Part shown: positions 7,904-18,120 of the stretch, one piece after another
Numbering within the stretch: the first letter of the stretch is position 1
Layout of the letters: each line of letters begins with the position of its first letter
Source of the DNA: Nakamurella silvestris
GTDB lineage: Bacteria > Actinomycetota > Actinomycetes > Mycobacteriales > Nakamurellaceae
DNA length: 38,143 nt
Assembly: GCA_003576535.1 (NCBI GenBank)
Contig: QXCQ01000132.1
Coordinates: 1 to 38,143, forward strand
Direction of reading: 5' to 3'
The notes under the pieces: model-generated
The model's database searches: none
Told to the model about the DNA's origin: nothing
The model's input: the letters and a program-made list of their open reading frames with translations, nothing else
Position numbers and translations under genes: made by a program

Positions 7904-8991
7904 AGGACATCCTGATCGCGGCGATCGTCGCCCTCGCGGTGTCGATCATGCTGACCCCGTACCTGATCAAGGTGTTCTCCCGACCGGGATTCGGCCAGGA
8001 GATCCGGGAGGACGGGCCGCAGACCCACCTGAAGAAGGCCGGGACACCCACGATGGGTGGCACCGCCATCCTGATCGCCATGTGGGCCGGCTACCTGACC
8101 ACCGTGGTGGTCAACTGGATCAGCGACGGCAACGGCCCGACCGCCTCGGCCTGGTTGCTGCTCTACCTGACCACCGGTATGGGGCTGGTCGGCTTCCTCG
8201 ACGATTTCATCAAGATCCGTCGGCAGCGCAACCTCGGCCTGAACAAACGGATGAAGTTCATCGGCCAGACCTTCATCGCGGTCTCCTTCGGTGTGCTGGC
8301 GCTGCTGTTCAAGAACAGCAGCGGACTCAGCCCCGCCTCGCCGTTCCTGTCCTACACCCGCGACATCGGCTTCATCGCCCTCGGTGCGGTCGGGTTCGTG
8401 GTGGTGGCCTCGCTGCTGATCGCGGCGTGGTCGAACGCGGTGAACTTCACCGACGGGCTCGACGGTCTGGCGGCCGGCGCCTCGGTGATGGTGCTCGGCA
8501 CGTACACGGTGATCGGCTTCTTCCAGTTCCGCAACGCCTGCTGGCAGACGTTGAGCGATGCCGCCCAGGCGGGGTGCTACCAGGTCCGGGATCCGCTCGA
8601 CATCGCCGTGGTCGCCGCCGCTGCCCTGGGCGGCTGTGTCGGTTTCCTGTGGTGGAACGCCCACCCGGCCCGGATCTTCATGGGCGACACGGGCTCGCTG
8701 GCCCTGGGTGGCCTCATCGCCGGCCTGAGCATCCTGTCGAAGACGGAGCTGCTGCTGGTCGTCATCGCCGGCCTGTTCGTCGTCGAGATGCTCTCGGTGG
8801 TGATCCAGATCGCGGTCTTCAAGGCGCGGAAGGTGCGGATCTTCAAGATGGCGCCCTTCCATCATCATTTCGAACTGTCCGGCTGGGCCGAAACCACCGT
8901 GATGGTGCGGTTCTGGCTGCTGGCAGCCATGTCCGCCGCGTTGGGCCTCGGCCTGTTCTACGCGGACTGGCTCTCCCTGACGGGCGGCTGA
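7900..8991 (+). CDS. mraY: Phospho-N-acetylmuramoyl-pentapeptide transferase MraY
   Basis: Encodes 363 residues with about ten hydrophobic segments. MraY transfers phospho-MurNAc-pentapeptide from UDP to undecaprenyl phosphate, making lipid I at the membrane. Catalytic and metal-binding motifs are present: GFLDDFIKIRR, NFTDGLDGLAAG (DGLDGL at 185-190), FMGDTGSLALGG and the PFHHHFE histidine triplet (His321-323). KAGTPTMGG near residue 50 is another family signature. The GTG start overlaps the murF stop and murD begins one base after the mraY stop, so translation is probably coupled. Confidence 0.96.
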   Translation: MKDILIAAIVALAVSIMLTPYLIKVFSRPGFGQEIREDGPQTHLKKAGTPTMGGTAILIAMWAGYLTTVVVNWISDGNGPTASAWLLLYLTTGMGLVGFLDDFIKIRRQRNLGLNKRMKFIGQTFIAVSFGVLALLFKNSSGLSPASPFLSYTRDIGFIALGAVGFVVVASLLIAAWSNAVNFTDGLDGLAAGASVMVLGTYTVIGFFQFRNACWQTLSDAAQAGCYQVRDPLDIAVVAAAALGGCVGFLWWNAHPARIFMGDTGSLALGGLIAGLSILSKTELLLVVIAGLFVVEMLSVVIQIAVFKARKVRIFKMAPFHHHFELSGWAETTVMVRFWLLAAMSAALGLGLFYADWLSLTGG

Positions 8992-8992
8992 G

Positions 8993-10471
8993 ATGACGGC
9001 TGCCGAGGGTGTCACCATCGAACCCGGCGAGCCGACCCGCGCCGGTTCACCGACACCGTCCCCGCTGCGGGGCCGGCGGGTCCTGGTCGCCGGTGCCGGG
9101 GTCTCCGGTCTCTCGGCGGCCCGGTACCTGCTCCGTCACGGGAGCCTGGTCTCGATCGCCGACGACCGTGCGGTCCTGCCCGAGGACCTGAGCGAGGTCC
9201 CGGTGCACCGCGGGCTCACCGAGCCTCCGGCCGGCACGGATCTCGTCGTCGTCTCGCCCGGTTGGCGTCCGGGCACTCCACTGCTGGTGGCGGCCGCTGC
9301 CTGCGGGGTCGAGGTCATCGGTGACGTCGAGCTCGCCTGGCGGCACGACCTCGCCGCGCGGACCGGCTCGGACCTGCGTCCCTGGCTGGCCGTCACCGGC
9401 ACCAACGGCAAGACCACCACCATCGGCATGGTGGAGTCGATCCTGCAGGCCGCCGGTCGGCGGGCCGTGGCCTCGGGGAACGTCGGCACCGGGGTGCTGG
9501 ACGTCATCGACGCCGAACCCGCCCACGACGTGATCGCCGCGGAGCTGTCCAGCTTCCAGCTGCACTGGGCCCCCACCCTGCGGCCGTATGCGGGTCTGCT
9601 GCTGAACCTGGCCGAGGACCACCTCGACTGGCACGGCGGGATGGCCGCCTACACCGCGGCGAAGGCACGTGCCCTCAGTGGTGGGACGGCGATCGCGGTG
9701 GTCGACGACCGGGCCGCCGCCGCCGTCCTGGCGGGCAGCCCGGCCGCCCGGCGGATCGCCGTCACCGGCCACGACCCGGCCGCACTCGCCGAGCACTGGG
9801 ACGGGGCCCTCGGTGTCCGCGACGGGATGCTCGTCGACGACGCCTACGGGGCCGGGGCGCTGCTGCCGACCGACGAGATCCGGCCGGCCGGGTCCCACAA
9901 CGTCACCAACGCCCTCGCGGCCGCCGCCCTGACCCTGGCGGTCGGTGTCACCGGCGCGGAAGTGGCGGCCGGACTGCGCGCCTACACCCCGGGCGGCCAC
10001 CGGAACGCCGCCGTGGCCCGGTACCGGGGTGTGCGCTTCGTCGACGATTCGAAGGCCACCAACCCCCATGCCGCACGGGCCTCGCTCCGCGACTACCCGT
10101 CGGTGGTCTGGGTGATCGGCGGGCAGCTCAAGGGCGCCTCGATCGACGAGCTGATCCTGGACGTGGCGTCACGACTACGCGCTGCGATCGTCATCGGGGT
10201 GGATCGCGATGTGATTGACGCTGCCCTGGCGCGACACGCGCCCGATGTCCCCCGTCTGGTGATCACCGGCACCGACGATGGGGTGATGAACCAGGTCGTG
10301 GACGCAGCGGGAGAGTTCGCGGTGGCCGGTGACGTGGTGCTGCTGGCACCCGCTGCGGCCTCCCTCGACATGTTCTCCTCCTACGCCGCGCGCGGCCAGG
10401 CCTTCGCCGATGCCGTGCACCGTTGGGGGACCGCCGACGCCGACCGACCCGAGCGGGTGGGGCCGGAGTGA
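8993..10471 (+). CDS. murD: UDP-N-acetylmuramoylalanine--D-glutamate ligase MurD
   Basis: Encodes 492 residues. MurD adds D-glutamate to UDP-MurNAc-L-Ala. The N-terminal Rossmann-like domain starts at RRVLVAGAGVSGLSAARYL. The ATP loop is GTNGKT (136-141). NLAEDHLDWHG, the AGSHNVTNALAAAAL substrate segment and DDSKATNPHAA with GGQLKGA in the C-terminal domain complete the family pattern. The N-terminus is about 25 residues longer than the Rossmann fold needs. The stop overlaps the ftsW GTG (GTGA at 10468-10471). Confidence 0.95.
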   Translation: MTAAEGVTIEPGEPTRAGSPTPSPLRGRRVLVAGAGVSGLSAARYLLRHGSLVSIADDRAVLPEDLSEVPVHRGLTEPPAGTDLVVVSPGWRPGTPLLVAAAACGVEVIGDVELAWRHDLAARTGSDLRPWLAVTGTNGKTTTIGMVESILQAAGRRAVASGNVGTGVLDVIDAEPAHDVIAAELSSFQLHWAPTLRPYAGLLLNLAEDHLDWHGGMAAYTAAKARALSGGTAIAVVDDRAAAAVLAGSPAARRIAVTGHDPAALAEHWDGALGVRDGMLVDDAYGAGALLPTDEIRPAGSHNVTNALAAAALTLAVGVTGAEVAAGLRAYTPGGHRNAAVARYRGVRFVDDSKATNPHAARASLRDYPSVVWVIGGQLKGASIDELILDVASRLRAAIVIGVDRDVIDAALARHAPDVPRLVITGTDDGVMNQVVDAAGEFAVAGDVVLLAPAAASLDMFSSYAARGQAFADAVHRWGTADADRPERVGPE

Positions 10472-12423
10472 CCACCGATCTGCCGAACCGCGGTGACAGC
10501 TCGGAGGCCGGTGCCAAGGGTGCGGGCTCCGGCAGCAGGAGCGCCGCCCGCGGTCGCTCCGGGAAGAACAGCTCCGCTCCGGTCTACTCCGGTGCCAGGG
10601 TGCGGCTGACCCGCCTCGGCCGCAAGGGGTCCGAGTGGCTCGACCGTCCGATGGCGTCCCTGCATCTGTTGATCGCGGTGTTCCTGCTGCTGCTCGGTGT
10701 CGGGCTGATGATGGTCCTCGCCTCGTCCTCGGTGACGGCCTTCCGTACCTCGAACCGGCTGACAAAGGGGGAGGCCGCCTCCTCCTTCGGGGTCTTCAAG
10801 AGCCAGCTGATGTTCGCCGGCATCGGGTTGATCGTGTTCTTCATCCTGATGAAGTTCAGCCTGGACTGGTTGAAGAAGCTCTCCTTCCCGTCGGTCCTGG
10901 TCTCGATCGTGCTCCTCGGCGCGGTGCTCGTCATCGGCCAGAAGATCAACGGCGCGCGCAGCTGGCTCCAGTTGGGACCGTTGAGTTTCCAGCCCAGTGA
11001 GGTGGCGAAATTCGCGCTGGTCATCTGGGGCGGGTACCTGCTGGCCTCCAGGCGGGCGGTGCTCGGGTCGCTGCGGCAGATGATGTTCCCGTTGCTGCCG
11101 TACGCCCTGGGCATCTCGGTGCTGATCATGTTGCAGCCCGATCTGGGCACCACCGCCTCCCTGATGGTCATCGTGCTGGCCCTGCTGTTCTTCGCGGGTG
11201 CCTCCTGGTGGCTGTTCATCGTCGTCGGGATCGGCGGTGTGGGTGGTCTGATCGTCTACGCCCTGAACTCGCCGATCCGGCTCGCCCGGATCACCTCCTT
11301 CCTCTACCCGGAGAAGGATCCGACCGGCCAGGGGCTGCAGCTCACCCAGAGCCTGTTCGGCCTGTCCGACGGTGGCATCTTCGGGGTGGGTCTGGGCCAG
11401 TCCCGGGCGAAGTGGTCCTACCTGCCCAATGCCGACTCCGATTTCATCTTCTCCATCATCGGTGAGGAACTCGGGCTGATCGGCGCGATCGCGGTGATCG
11501 TGCTGTACCTGATCCTGCTCTGGGTGGGTCTGCGGATCGCCCGTCGCAACGTCGACCCGTTCGTCAAACTCGTGGCCTCGACGTCGACGGTCTGGCTGGT
11601 CGGCCAGGCCATGATCAACATCTTCTACGTGATCGGCCTCTTGCCGGTCACCGGGCTGACCCTGCCGATGATCTCCACCGGCGGCACCTCGCTCATCATC
11701 ACCATGGCCATCTTCGGTCTGTTGGCGAACTTCGCCCGTCGAGAACCCCAGGCGGTGGCCGCCGCCCGTGCCAAGGGGCCGAGCCGGATCGCCCAGTTCT
11801 TCGGGGTCGGTGCGATGACGGTCTCGACCAAACCGATCCGGGCGGCCAAACGCACGGTGAAGAAGAACAACCAGGAATGGGCCAGGACCGCTGCGAAGAA
11901 GGCCCGCGAGGAGAAACTCGCCGGCCGTCAGGCCACCCTGGAAGCCCAGAAGGCTCAGAAAGCACAGAAGGCGCGCAGTCAGAAGTCGGGCAGCCAGGAT
12001 CGTCCTCGCCGGTTGACCCGGGCCGAGCTGCGGGCCCAGAAACAGGAGATGGCCGCCCGGCGGGCCCGGCCCGCCCCGGAACGTTCCCGTGCCGCCCGTG
12101 GCTCCACGACCGCGAGCGGCTCGACCCCACGCGTGGCACCACGTACCGGGGACGGGGCCGCACGCACCTCCCGCGCGGAAGGGCCGGGCCGGCCGGCCCG
12201 CCAGCAGCGCCCGGTCGAGCGGCGTCCGCGTCCGGTCGAGCGGCAGGCCCGGACAGTGCGGCGGAGCGAGTCGTCGACCGGTCGGCCGGGCAACGACCCG
12301 GGTCGCAATCCGACCGGACGGACCGGTCGTGCCCGTCCGAACACCCCAGGAAATGTCGAACATCCGGATGTCGAGCGCCCCAACGGGCGTGACCGTCCGA
12401 CGAGAAGACCAGGAAGACCGTGA
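10468..12423 (+). CDS. ftsW: Septal peptidoglycan glycosyltransferase FtsW (SEDS) with long basic C-terminal tail
   Basis: Encodes 651 residues. FtsW polymerises lipid II at the septum together with FtsI. The SEDS membrane core runs from about residue 64 to 425, with [50 protein letters not shown] and the late [15 protein letters not shown] motif. A tail of about 225 residues follows, rich in Arg, Ala, Lys and Pro and apparently disordered, which makes the protein longer than most FtsW proteins. The N-terminal 60 residues are also polar. The GTG at 10468 overlaps the murD stop; an upstream ATG at 10423 lies inside murD and was not used. The stop overlaps murG. Confidence 0.94.
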   Translation: MTTDLPNRGDSSEAGAKGAGSGSRSAARGRSGKNSSAPVYSGARVRLTRLGRKGSEWLDRPMASLHLLIAVFLLLLGVGLMMVLASSSVTAFRTSNRLTKGEAASSFGVFKSQLMFAGIGLIVFFILMKFSLDWLKKLSFPSVLVSIVLLGAVLVIGQKINGARSWLQLGPLSFQPSEVAKFALVIWGGYLLASRRAVLGSLRQMMFPLLPYALGISVLIMLQPDLGTTASLMVIVLALLFFAGASWWLFIVVGIGGVGGLIVYALNSPIRLARITSFLYPEKDPTGQGLQLTQSLFGLSDGGIFGVGLGQSRAKWSYLPNADSDFIFSIIGEELGLIGAIAVIVLYLILLWVGLRIARRNVDPFVKLVASTSTVWLVGQAMINIFYVIGLLPVTGLTLPMISTGGTSLIITMAIFGLLANFARREPQAVAAARAKGPSRIAQFFGVGAMTVSTKPIRAAKRTVKKNNQEWARTAAKKAREEKLAGRQATLEAQKAQKAQKARSQKSGSQDRPRRLTRAELRAQKQEMAARRARPAPERSRAARGSTTASGSTPRVAPRTGDGAARTSRAEGPGRPARQQRPVERRPRPVERQARTVRRSESSTGRPGNDPGRNPTGRTGRARPNTPGNVEHPDVERPNGRDRPTRRPGRP

Positions 12424-13547
12424 AGACCGAAGACCCGCGATCAGGTGCATCGCGACCGCTGTCCGTGCTGATCGCCGGCGGGGGGACGGCCGGACACATC
12501 GAGCCGGCCCTGGCCACCGCCGATGCCCTGCGACGGCTGTACCCGGACGTCCGGATCACCGCCCTGGGCACCGCCCGCGGGTTGGAGACCACCCTCATCC
12601 CCGCCCGGGGGTACGACCTCGAGCTGATCCCCGCGGTACCGCTGCCGCGCAAGCCCTCGATGGATCTGGTCCGGTTGCCCGGCCGGATGAGGTCGGCGGT
12701 GCGTCGGACCCGGGAGATCATGGCCGAGCGTGAGGTGGACGTGGTGATCGGCTTCGGCGGGTACGTGTGCCTTCCCGCCTACCTGGCCGCCCGCAAACGG
12801 TGCCCGGTGGTGGTCCACGAGGCCAACGCGCGGGCCGGGCTGGCCAACAAGGTCGGTGCCAGGTTCGCCGACGCCGTCGCGGCGGCCGTCCCCGACTCCG
12901 GACTCACAGGTGCGCGGGTGATCGGGATCCCGGTGCGCGAGAGCATCACCACCCTGGACCGGCAGGCCCTGCGCGGCGAGGCCCGCGCCTTCTTCGGTCT
13001 GGACCCGGACGCACCGACGGTGCTCGTCTACGGCGGTTCCCAGGGGGCAGCCAGGATCAACGAGGCGACCTTCGGGGCCGCAGCGGATTTCGCCGCCGCC
13101 GGTGTGGGTGTGCTGCATGCCTACGGCAAGAAGAACAGCCCGGTCGAACTGCCTCCGGCCGACCCTGCCTATGTCGCGGTGCCCTACCTGGACCGGATGG
13201 ACCTGGCCTATGCCGCAGCCGATCTGGTGCTCGGCCGGTCGGGGGCGATGACCGTGGCCGAGATCGGCGCGGTCGGACTGCCTGCTGTCTACATCCCGTT
13301 GCCCCACGGCAACGGTGAACAGCGCCTCAACGCCTCGGCCCAGGTGGCCGCCGGGGCCGCGATCGTCATCGACGACGCCGACCTCACCCGTGAGGTGGTG
13401 CGGGACAAGGTGATCGGGATCGTCGCCGACCCGGACCGGCTGGCCGCCATGGTCGCGCGGGCCGGTGAGAAGGCCACCGCCCACGCCGACGAGGTGCTGG
13501 CGACGATGGCCGCCGGTCTCGTCCGGCGGAGCGGGGGTGCGGTATGA
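12420..13547 (+). CDS. murG: UDP-N-acetylglucosamine--lipid I N-acetylglucosaminyltransferase MurG
   Basis: Encodes 375 residues. MurG adds GlcNAc to lipid I to form lipid II on the inner face of the membrane. It is a GT-B enzyme: the N-terminal glycine loop is [13 protein letters not shown] (near residue 20-32), the linker holds [12 protein letters not shown], and the C-terminal donor-binding domain has [11 protein letters not shown] (about 204-214) and [20 protein letters not shown] followed by [13 protein letters not shown]. The length is normal. GTGA overlaps the ftsW stop and ATGA overlaps the murC start. Confidence 0.96.
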   Translation: MKTEDPRSGASRPLSVLIAGGGTAGHIEPALATADALRRLYPDVRITALGTARGLETTLIPARGYDLELIPAVPLPRKPSMDLVRLPGRMRSAVRRTREIMAEREVDVVIGFGGYVCLPAYLAARKRCPVVVHEANARAGLANKVGARFADAVAAAVPDSGLTGARVIGIPVRESITTLDRQALRGEARAFFGLDPDAPTVLVYGGSQGAARINEATFGAAADFAAAGVGVLHAYGKKNSPVELPPADPAYVAVPYLDRMDLAYAAADLVLGRSGAMTVAEIGAVGLPAVYIPLPHGNGEQRLNASAQVAAGAAIVIDDADLTREVVRDKVIGIVADPDRLAAMVARAGEKATAHADEVLATMAAGLVRRSGGAV

Positions 13548-15052
13548 CGGGGGCAGCCGTGAACCCCGTCCCGGCGGGGGAGGGGTTCACGCTCGAGCGC
13601 ACCTACCTGGTCGGGATCGGCGGGGCCGGGATGAACGCGATCGCGCGGATCCTTGCCGATCGTGGTCTGGCGGTGGCCGGCTCCGATGCCAAGGGCTCCC
13701 ACGTGGTCACCGGTCTGGTGGCCCGCGGGGTCAAGGCCGCCATCGGTCATCATGCCGAGAACCTCGACCTGTTGGAGGGAGGGCCGACGGCAGTGGTCAT
13801 CTCGACCGCCATCCGCCCGGACAACCCGGAGGTGGTCGAGGCCCGTCGGCGCGGGATCCCGGTGGTCCGACGGGCGAGTGCCCTTGCGGCCCTGATGGAT
13901 TCCCATCGCAATGTCTGTGTCGCCGGTACCCACGGCAAGACCTCGACGACCTCGATGCTCACCGTGGCCCTGCAACACGCCGGGGTCGACCCCTCCTTCG
14001 CCATCGGCGGGGAACTCAACGAATCCGGGACGGGCGCCCATCACGGCACCGGCGACATCTTCATCGCCGAGGCCGACGAGTCCGACGGTTCCTTCCTCGC
14101 CTACAGCCCGCACGGGGCGATCATCACGAACCTGGAGCCGGACCACCTCGACCACCACGGCACGGCCGAGGCCTATGCGGCCGTGTTCGACCAGTTCGTC
14201 GAGAGGATCGGCCCCGGCGGCTTTCTCGTCGCCTGTGTGGACGACCCGGGTGTCGTCGCCCTGCTCGACCGGGTGCCGTTCGCCGGCCGGGTGGTGCGGT
14301 ACGGCACCGACCCGTCGGCGGACGTGCGGATCGACGCGATCGGACCCCGCGGACACGGCAGCGCCGCGACGGTGACGGTGAATGCGGGATTCGGTGCGGC
14401 CCTGGAGGATCCGGCCGTCACGGTCGAGCTGGTGCTCCAGGTCCCCGGCGCGCACATGGTGCGCAACGCCACCGCGGCCCTGGCGGCGGGGCTCGCCCTC
14501 GGACTGACCGCGGAGGCCATGCTCTCGGGTCTGGCCTCCTACACCGGTGTCCGCCGGCGATTCGAGTTCAAGGGTCGGGTGGCCGGGGTCGGGGTCTACG
14601 ACGACTACGCCCACCACCCGACCGAGGTGCGGGCGCAGATCCTGGCCGCCCGCGGTGTGGTGCCGGAGGGCGGCCGCCTGGTCGTCGCCTTCCAGCCGCA
14701 CCTGTACTCGCGGACCCTGTCCTTCGCGGCCGAGTTCGCCGCGGCCCTGGCGGAGTCGGACGTGTTGGTGCTGCTCGACATCTACGGCGCCCGTGAGGTT
14801 CCGCAGCCCGGTGTCACCGGTCAGGTCATCATCGACGAGCTGCCCGCCGGTACCGAGGTGGTCTTCGTCCCCTCCTACGGTGCGGTCGCCTCGACGCTGG
14901 CCGGGCTGACCAGGCCCGGCGACGTGGTGATCACCATGGGCGCAGGGGATGTCACGATGATCGGTCCGGAACTGTTGCGACTGCTGGCACCGATCGACGA
15001 GTCGGCCCTGGACTCCGGTGACGCGGGAAGCCCGGAGGGTGGACACCCATGA
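13544..15052 (+). CDS. murC: UDP-N-acetylmuramate--L-alanine ligase MurC
   Basis: Encodes 502 residues. MurC starts stem-peptide synthesis by joining L-alanine to UDP-MurNAc. The nucleotide-binding fold begins at [17 protein letters not shown]. The ATP loop is GTHGKT (128-133), followed by [10 protein letters not shown] and [21 protein letters not shown] and [11 protein letters not shown] lie in the C-terminal domain. All are standard for the family and the length is normal. The start overlaps the murG stop and the stop overlaps the ftsQ ATG (15049-15052). Confidence 0.96.
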   Translation: MTGAAVNPVPAGEGFTLERTYLVGIGGAGMNAIARILADRGLAVAGSDAKGSHVVTGLVARGVKAAIGHHAENLDLLEGGPTAVVISTAIRPDNPEVVEARRRGIPVVRRASALAALMDSHRNVCVAGTHGKTSTTSMLTVALQHAGVDPSFAIGGELNESGTGAHHGTGDIFIAEADESDGSFLAYSPHGAIITNLEPDHLDHHGTAEAYAAVFDQFVERIGPGGFLVACVDDPGVVALLDRVPFAGRVVRYGTDPSADVRIDAIGPRGHGSAATVTVNAGFGAALEDPAVTVELVLQVPGAHMVRNATAALAAGLALGLTAEAMLSGLASYTGVRRRFEFKGRVAGVGVYDDYAHHPTEVRAQILAARGVVPEGGRLVVAFQPHLYSRTLSFAAEFAAALAESDVLVLLDIYGAREVPQPGVTGQVIIDELPAGTEVVFVPSYGAVASTLAGLTRPGDVVITMGAGDVTMIGPELLRLLAPIDESALDSGDAGSPEGGHP

Positions 15053-15789
15053 CGACCGGCACCGCCGAACGCTCCACGATGAGTCGCACCGAGCGGCAGG
15101 AGCTGCGGAGCAGGCAGTCCCGGCGTCGCCGCCGGATCGCCTGGATCGTGGCCCTGGTGGTGGTGCTGCTCGCCGGCTCCGGGGTCTATGTCGTCTGGTA
15201 CACCTCGGTTCTCGGCCTCAAGGAGATCTCGGTGAGCGGGGTGGACGGAGCCGTGGAGAAGGCGGTGCTGGCCGCCGCGCCACCCGCCGACGGCAGCCCG
15301 ATGATCAAGATCGACCTGGCGGCGGTCCGCCGGGACGTCCTGGAGGTGCCGCAGGTGGCCGGTGCCTCGGTGTCCCGTGCCTGGCCGGGATCCCTGGTCA
15401 TCCAGGTGACCCCGCGGGTACCGGTGGCGGTGGTGTCGGCGAACGGTGCGTTGTGGCTGCTCGATGCGGCCGGAACGCCGTACGTGACGACCCCGACGGT
15501 GCCGAAAGGCCTGTTGACCCTTCGGCTTGCGACCCCGGGGGCCGGGGATCCGGCCACTCTGGCAGGCCTCGCGGTCGCCGGTGATCTTCCGCCGGACATC
15601 GCGGCGAAGGTGGCCTCGATCTCGGCGCGGACCCAGTACGACATCAGCCTGGAACTCAAGGACGGTCGGACCGTGCAGTGGGGGGATCCGACCAAGGGGG
15701 CGCGGAAGGCGCAGGTCCTCGGGCCGTTGCTCGCCCAGCCCGGGACGAGGTTCGACATCTCCGATCCCGAACTGGTCACCGCAGGTTGA
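15049..15789 (+). CDS. ftsQ: Cell division protein FtsQ (POTRA-domain divisome protein)
   Basis: Encodes 246 residues. A basic cytoplasmic start (RSRQSRRRRR region) precedes one transmembrane helix (about 30-50), then a POTRA domain beginning LKEISVSGVDG and a beta domain containing WPGSLVIQVTPRVPVAVV and WLLDAAGTPY. FtsQ organises FtsB/FtsL and helps recruit FtsW/FtsI. It is the last gene of the overlapping series; the next gene, ftsZ, is 306 bp away. Length and topology fit actinobacterial FtsQ. Confidence 0.93.
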   Translation: MTTGTAERSTMSRTERQELRSRQSRRRRRIAWIVALVVVLLAGSGVYVVWYTSVLGLKEISVSGVDGAVEKAVLAAAPPADGSPMIKIDLAAVRRDVLEVPQVAGASVSRAWPGSLVIQVTPRVPVAVVSANGALWLLDAAGTPYVTTPTVPKGLLTLRLATPGAGDPATLAGLAVAGDLPPDIAAKVASISARTQYDISLELKDGRTVQWGDPTKGARKAQVLGPLLAQPGTRFDISDPELVTAG

Positions 15790-16095
15790 GTCCGGCAGTG
15801 ATGGATGCCGGTGCACGGGCCCGGCGATTTCTCGGGACATCCGACCACAGAAGGAAAATAGGCGCCGGAGTGTCGGCGCGCTTACCGGGTTGAGGCGTGT
15901 CGAGGACATACCTTCGGACACATCAACAGCTTGACATAACTATAAGGGTCTGGTTCAGGTTGAGGGTTTAGGGTTCGCCCGATCGACTCCGCCCAGTAAC
16001 CACCAGCCCACGAAACACCCGAAGTCGAAGAAGATCCCGCGCAGTACCTGGCCGCCTGTTGGAGCAGGACCGGCCGAATACAGAAAGGCCCAGGC
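15790..16095 (+). promoter_or_regulatory. ftsQ-ftsZ intergenic region with promoter-like and GGTT repeat sequences
   Basis: No gene is visible in these 306 bp. A small hairpin (GCGCCG 15862-15867 with CGGCGC 15874-15879) lies after ftsQ. TTGACA at 15931-15936 and TATAAG at 15941-15946 are the most promoter-like words in this GC-rich background, but they do not form a standard 17-bp pair with each other. Immediately downstream GGTT recurs at 15952, 15958, 15965 and 15972, a 6-7 bp period suggestive of a protein-binding array. GACAC at 15917 resembles the core WhiA recognition word. A separate ftsZ promoter here is expected from other actinobacteria; the exact start site is not determined. Confidence 0.5.
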
Positions 16096-17253
16096 ATGAC
16101 GCCTCCGCACAATTACCTCGCCGTGATCAAGGTCGTCGGCATCGGTGGCGGCGGCGTGAACGCCGTCAACCGCATGATCGAGGTCGGTCTGCGTGGGGTC
16201 GAGTTCATCGCGATCAACACCGACGCCCAGGCCCTGCTGATGTCGGACGCCGACGTCAAACTCGACGTCGGTCGTGAACTGACCCGTGGGCTCGGCGCCG
16301 GTGCCAACCCGGAGGTGGGCCGCAAGGCCGCCGAGGACCACCGGGAAGAGATCGAGGAAGTCCTCAAGGGCGCCGACATGGTCTTCGTGACGGCAGGCGA
16401 GGGTGGTGGCACCGGTACCGGTGGCGCCCCCGTCGTCGCCTCGATCGCCCGCAAGCTCGGTGCCCTCACCATCGGTGTCGTCACCCGTCCGTTCGCCTTC
16501 GAGGGCAAGCGTCGCGGGGGACAGGCCGAGGACGGCATCAAGGAACTGCGCAACGAGTGCGACACGCTGATCGTCATCCCCAACGACCGGCTGCTCCAAC
16601 TCGGTGACCTCGGTGTCTCGCTGATGGATGCCTTCCGCTCCGCCGACGAGGTGCTGCTCAACGGTGTCCAGGGCATCACCGACCTGATCACCACCCCCGG
16701 ACTGATCAACGTCGACTTCGCCGACGTCAAGTCCGTCATGGCCGGGGCCGGCACCGCGTTGATGGGCATCGGCTCGGCCCGCGGCGAAGGTCGCGCCGTC
16801 CAAGCCGCGCAGAAGGCGATCAACTCGCCGCTGCTGGAAGCCTCGATGGACGGTGCCTACGGTGTGCTGCTCTCCATCGCCGGTGGCAGCGACCTCGGCC
16901 TGTTCGAGATCAACGAGGCCGCCTCGCTGGTCCAGGAGGCCGCCCACGAGGATGCCAACATCATCTTCGGAACCGTCATCGACGACTCCCTCGGTGACGA
17001 GGTGCGGGTCACCGTCATCGCTGCCGGCTTCGACTCCTCCCCGGCCCGGCCGGTGACGATCCCGTCCCGGTCCAGCCGGACCGTGGCCGAGGCCTCGGCC
17101 GGTGAACTGCGGACCGAACAGCCCGCCGGTCCGCCGGTGGAGTACGCCGCCCCGCCGGCCGTCCCGGCATCGGTCAACACCGGGGTCAACCGCCCCGGCC
17201 GCCTGGTCGAGGACGACGACGATGTCGACGTACCCCCGTTCATGAAGCGCTGA
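16096..17253 (+). CDS. ftsZ: Cell division GTPase FtsZ
   Basis: Encodes 385 residues. FtsZ is the tubulin homologue that forms the cytokinetic ring. The GTP-binding glycine-rich T4 loop is GGGTGTG (103-109). The N-terminal [15 protein letters not shown], the [14 protein letters not shown] segment, and the T7 synergy loop NVDFADV are intact. After a short variable linker the protein ends in [10 protein letters not shown], the conserved C-terminal peptide that binds SepF, FtsW and other partners. AGAAAGG at 16081-16088 provides the ribosome-binding site seven bases before the ATG. A candidate terminator follows at 17326. Confidence 0.98.
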   Translation: MTPPHNYLAVIKVVGIGGGGVNAVNRMIEVGLRGVEFIAINTDAQALLMSDADVKLDVGRELTRGLGAGANPEVGRKAAEDHREEIEEVLKGADMVFVTAGEGGGTGTGGAPVVASIARKLGALTIGVVTRPFAFEGKRRGGQAEDGIKELRNECDTLIVIPNDRLLQLGDLGVSLMDAFRSADEVLLNGVQGITDLITTPGLINVDFADVKSVMAGAGTALMGIGSARGEGRAVQAAQKAINSPLLEASMDGAYGVLLSIAGGSDLGLFEINEAASLVQEAAHEDANIIFGTVIDDSLGDEVRVTVIAAGFDSSPARPVTIPSRSSRTVAEASAGELRTEQPAGPPVEYAAPPAVPASVNTGVNRPGRLVEDDDDVDVPPFMKR

Positions 17254-17325
17254 CCTGGTCTTGTCGCAGTTCCCCCGTCCCGCGACGGGTGCCACCCGCT
17301 GTTCGTCCGATCGGACGACGGGGTG

Positions 17326-17350
17326 ACATCCGCCGCGGGATGTTCTTTTT
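17326..17350 (+). terminator. Candidate intrinsic terminator after ftsZ
   Basis: ACATCC (17326-17331) pairs with GGATGT (17338-17343) around a 6-base loop, and is followed by TCTTTTT. The stem is only 6 bp, so it may be partial, letting some transcripts continue into pgeF 27 bases later. A perfect CGTCCGATCGGACG palindrome (17304-17317) lies just upstream. Confidence 0.45.
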
Positions 17351-17376
17351 CCGACCGGCACGGGCAGGATCGAACG

Positions 17377-18120
17377 ATGACCTACGAATGGTTCTTCTCC
17401 GGCCGCCCCGGCGGTGTGTCCACCGGACCGATGGCATCGTTGAACCTGGGGGCGGCGGTGGGTGACGACCCGGCGGCCGTTGCCGAGAACCGACGCCGGT
17501 TCGCCGAACGGGCCGGACTGCCGGCGGGGCAGGTGCTGTGGATGAACCAGGTGCACTCCGCCACGGTGCGTCGGGTCGGCAGTGCCGACCTGGGTGCCGA
17601 GATCGAAGCCACCGACGGACTTGTCACCACCGAGCCGGGGCTGGGCCTGGCGGTCGGGGTGGCCGATTGTGTACCCGTGCTGGCCGCCGACCGGGTCAAC
17701 GGGGTGATCGCCGCCGTCCACGCAGGTCGCCGCGGCGCCGCCGACGGGATCGCGTTGGAGATGGTCGCGCAGATGGTGGCGGCCGGGGCGCAGACCGGGT
17801 CGGTCGAGGTCGTCCTCGGACCGGCGATCTGTGGTCTGTGTTACGAGGTTCCGCCCGCCATGCAGGCGGAGGTGGTCATCGCACTGCCCGGCAGTGGGAG
17901 CCGAACACGCACCGGCACAGCGGGTCTGGACCTGCGGGCCGGCCTGGAGGCCCAGCTCACCGCCGCCGGTGTGAAGTCCGTGTTGGTCGACAACCGCTGC
18001 ACCGCCGAGGATCCGGAGCTGTTCAGCCATCGCCGGGACGCCCCCACGGGACGTCAGGCCGGACTGATCCGGCTCACCGGTGGCGTGTCGCAGCCGCCCC
18101 CCGGCACCGGTGGCCGATAA
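17377..18120 (+). CDS. pgeF: Peptidoglycan editing factor PgeF (YfiH/YlmD, laccase-like domain)
   Basis: Encodes 247 residues of the family formerly called multicopper polyphenol oxidase or DUF152. Family members are zinc enzymes; E. coli PgeF (YfiH) removes mis-incorporated L-serine from peptidoglycan precursors, and several members act on purine nucleosides. The metal ligands are in place: His60 (MNQVHSA), Cys98 (VADCVPV) and His115 (AVHAGRRGA). GPAICGLCYEVP and a C-terminal DNRCT plus FSHRRD complete the signature. The ATG at 17377 was chosen over one at 17323, which lies in the terminator-like region. In many actinobacteria ylmE (PLP-binding) follows this gene; here it is missing. Confidence 0.92.
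   Translation: MTYEWFFSGRPGGVSTGPMASLNLGAAVGDDPAAVAENRRRFAERAGLPAGQVLWMNQVHSATVRRVGSADLGAEIEATDGLVTTEPGLGLAVGVADCVPVLAADRVNGVIAAVHAGRRGAADGIALEMVAQMVAAGAQTGSVEVVLGPAICGLCYEVPPAMQAEVVIALPGSGSRTRTGTAGLDLRAGLEAQLTAAGVKSVLVDNRCTAEDPELFSHRRDAPTGRQAGLIRLTGGVSQPPPGTGGR

Noticed and set aside
15955-18030. A 691-codon minus-strand frame opposite ftsZ and pgeF
   Set aside because: No start context or motifs, and it is antisense to two conserved genes.
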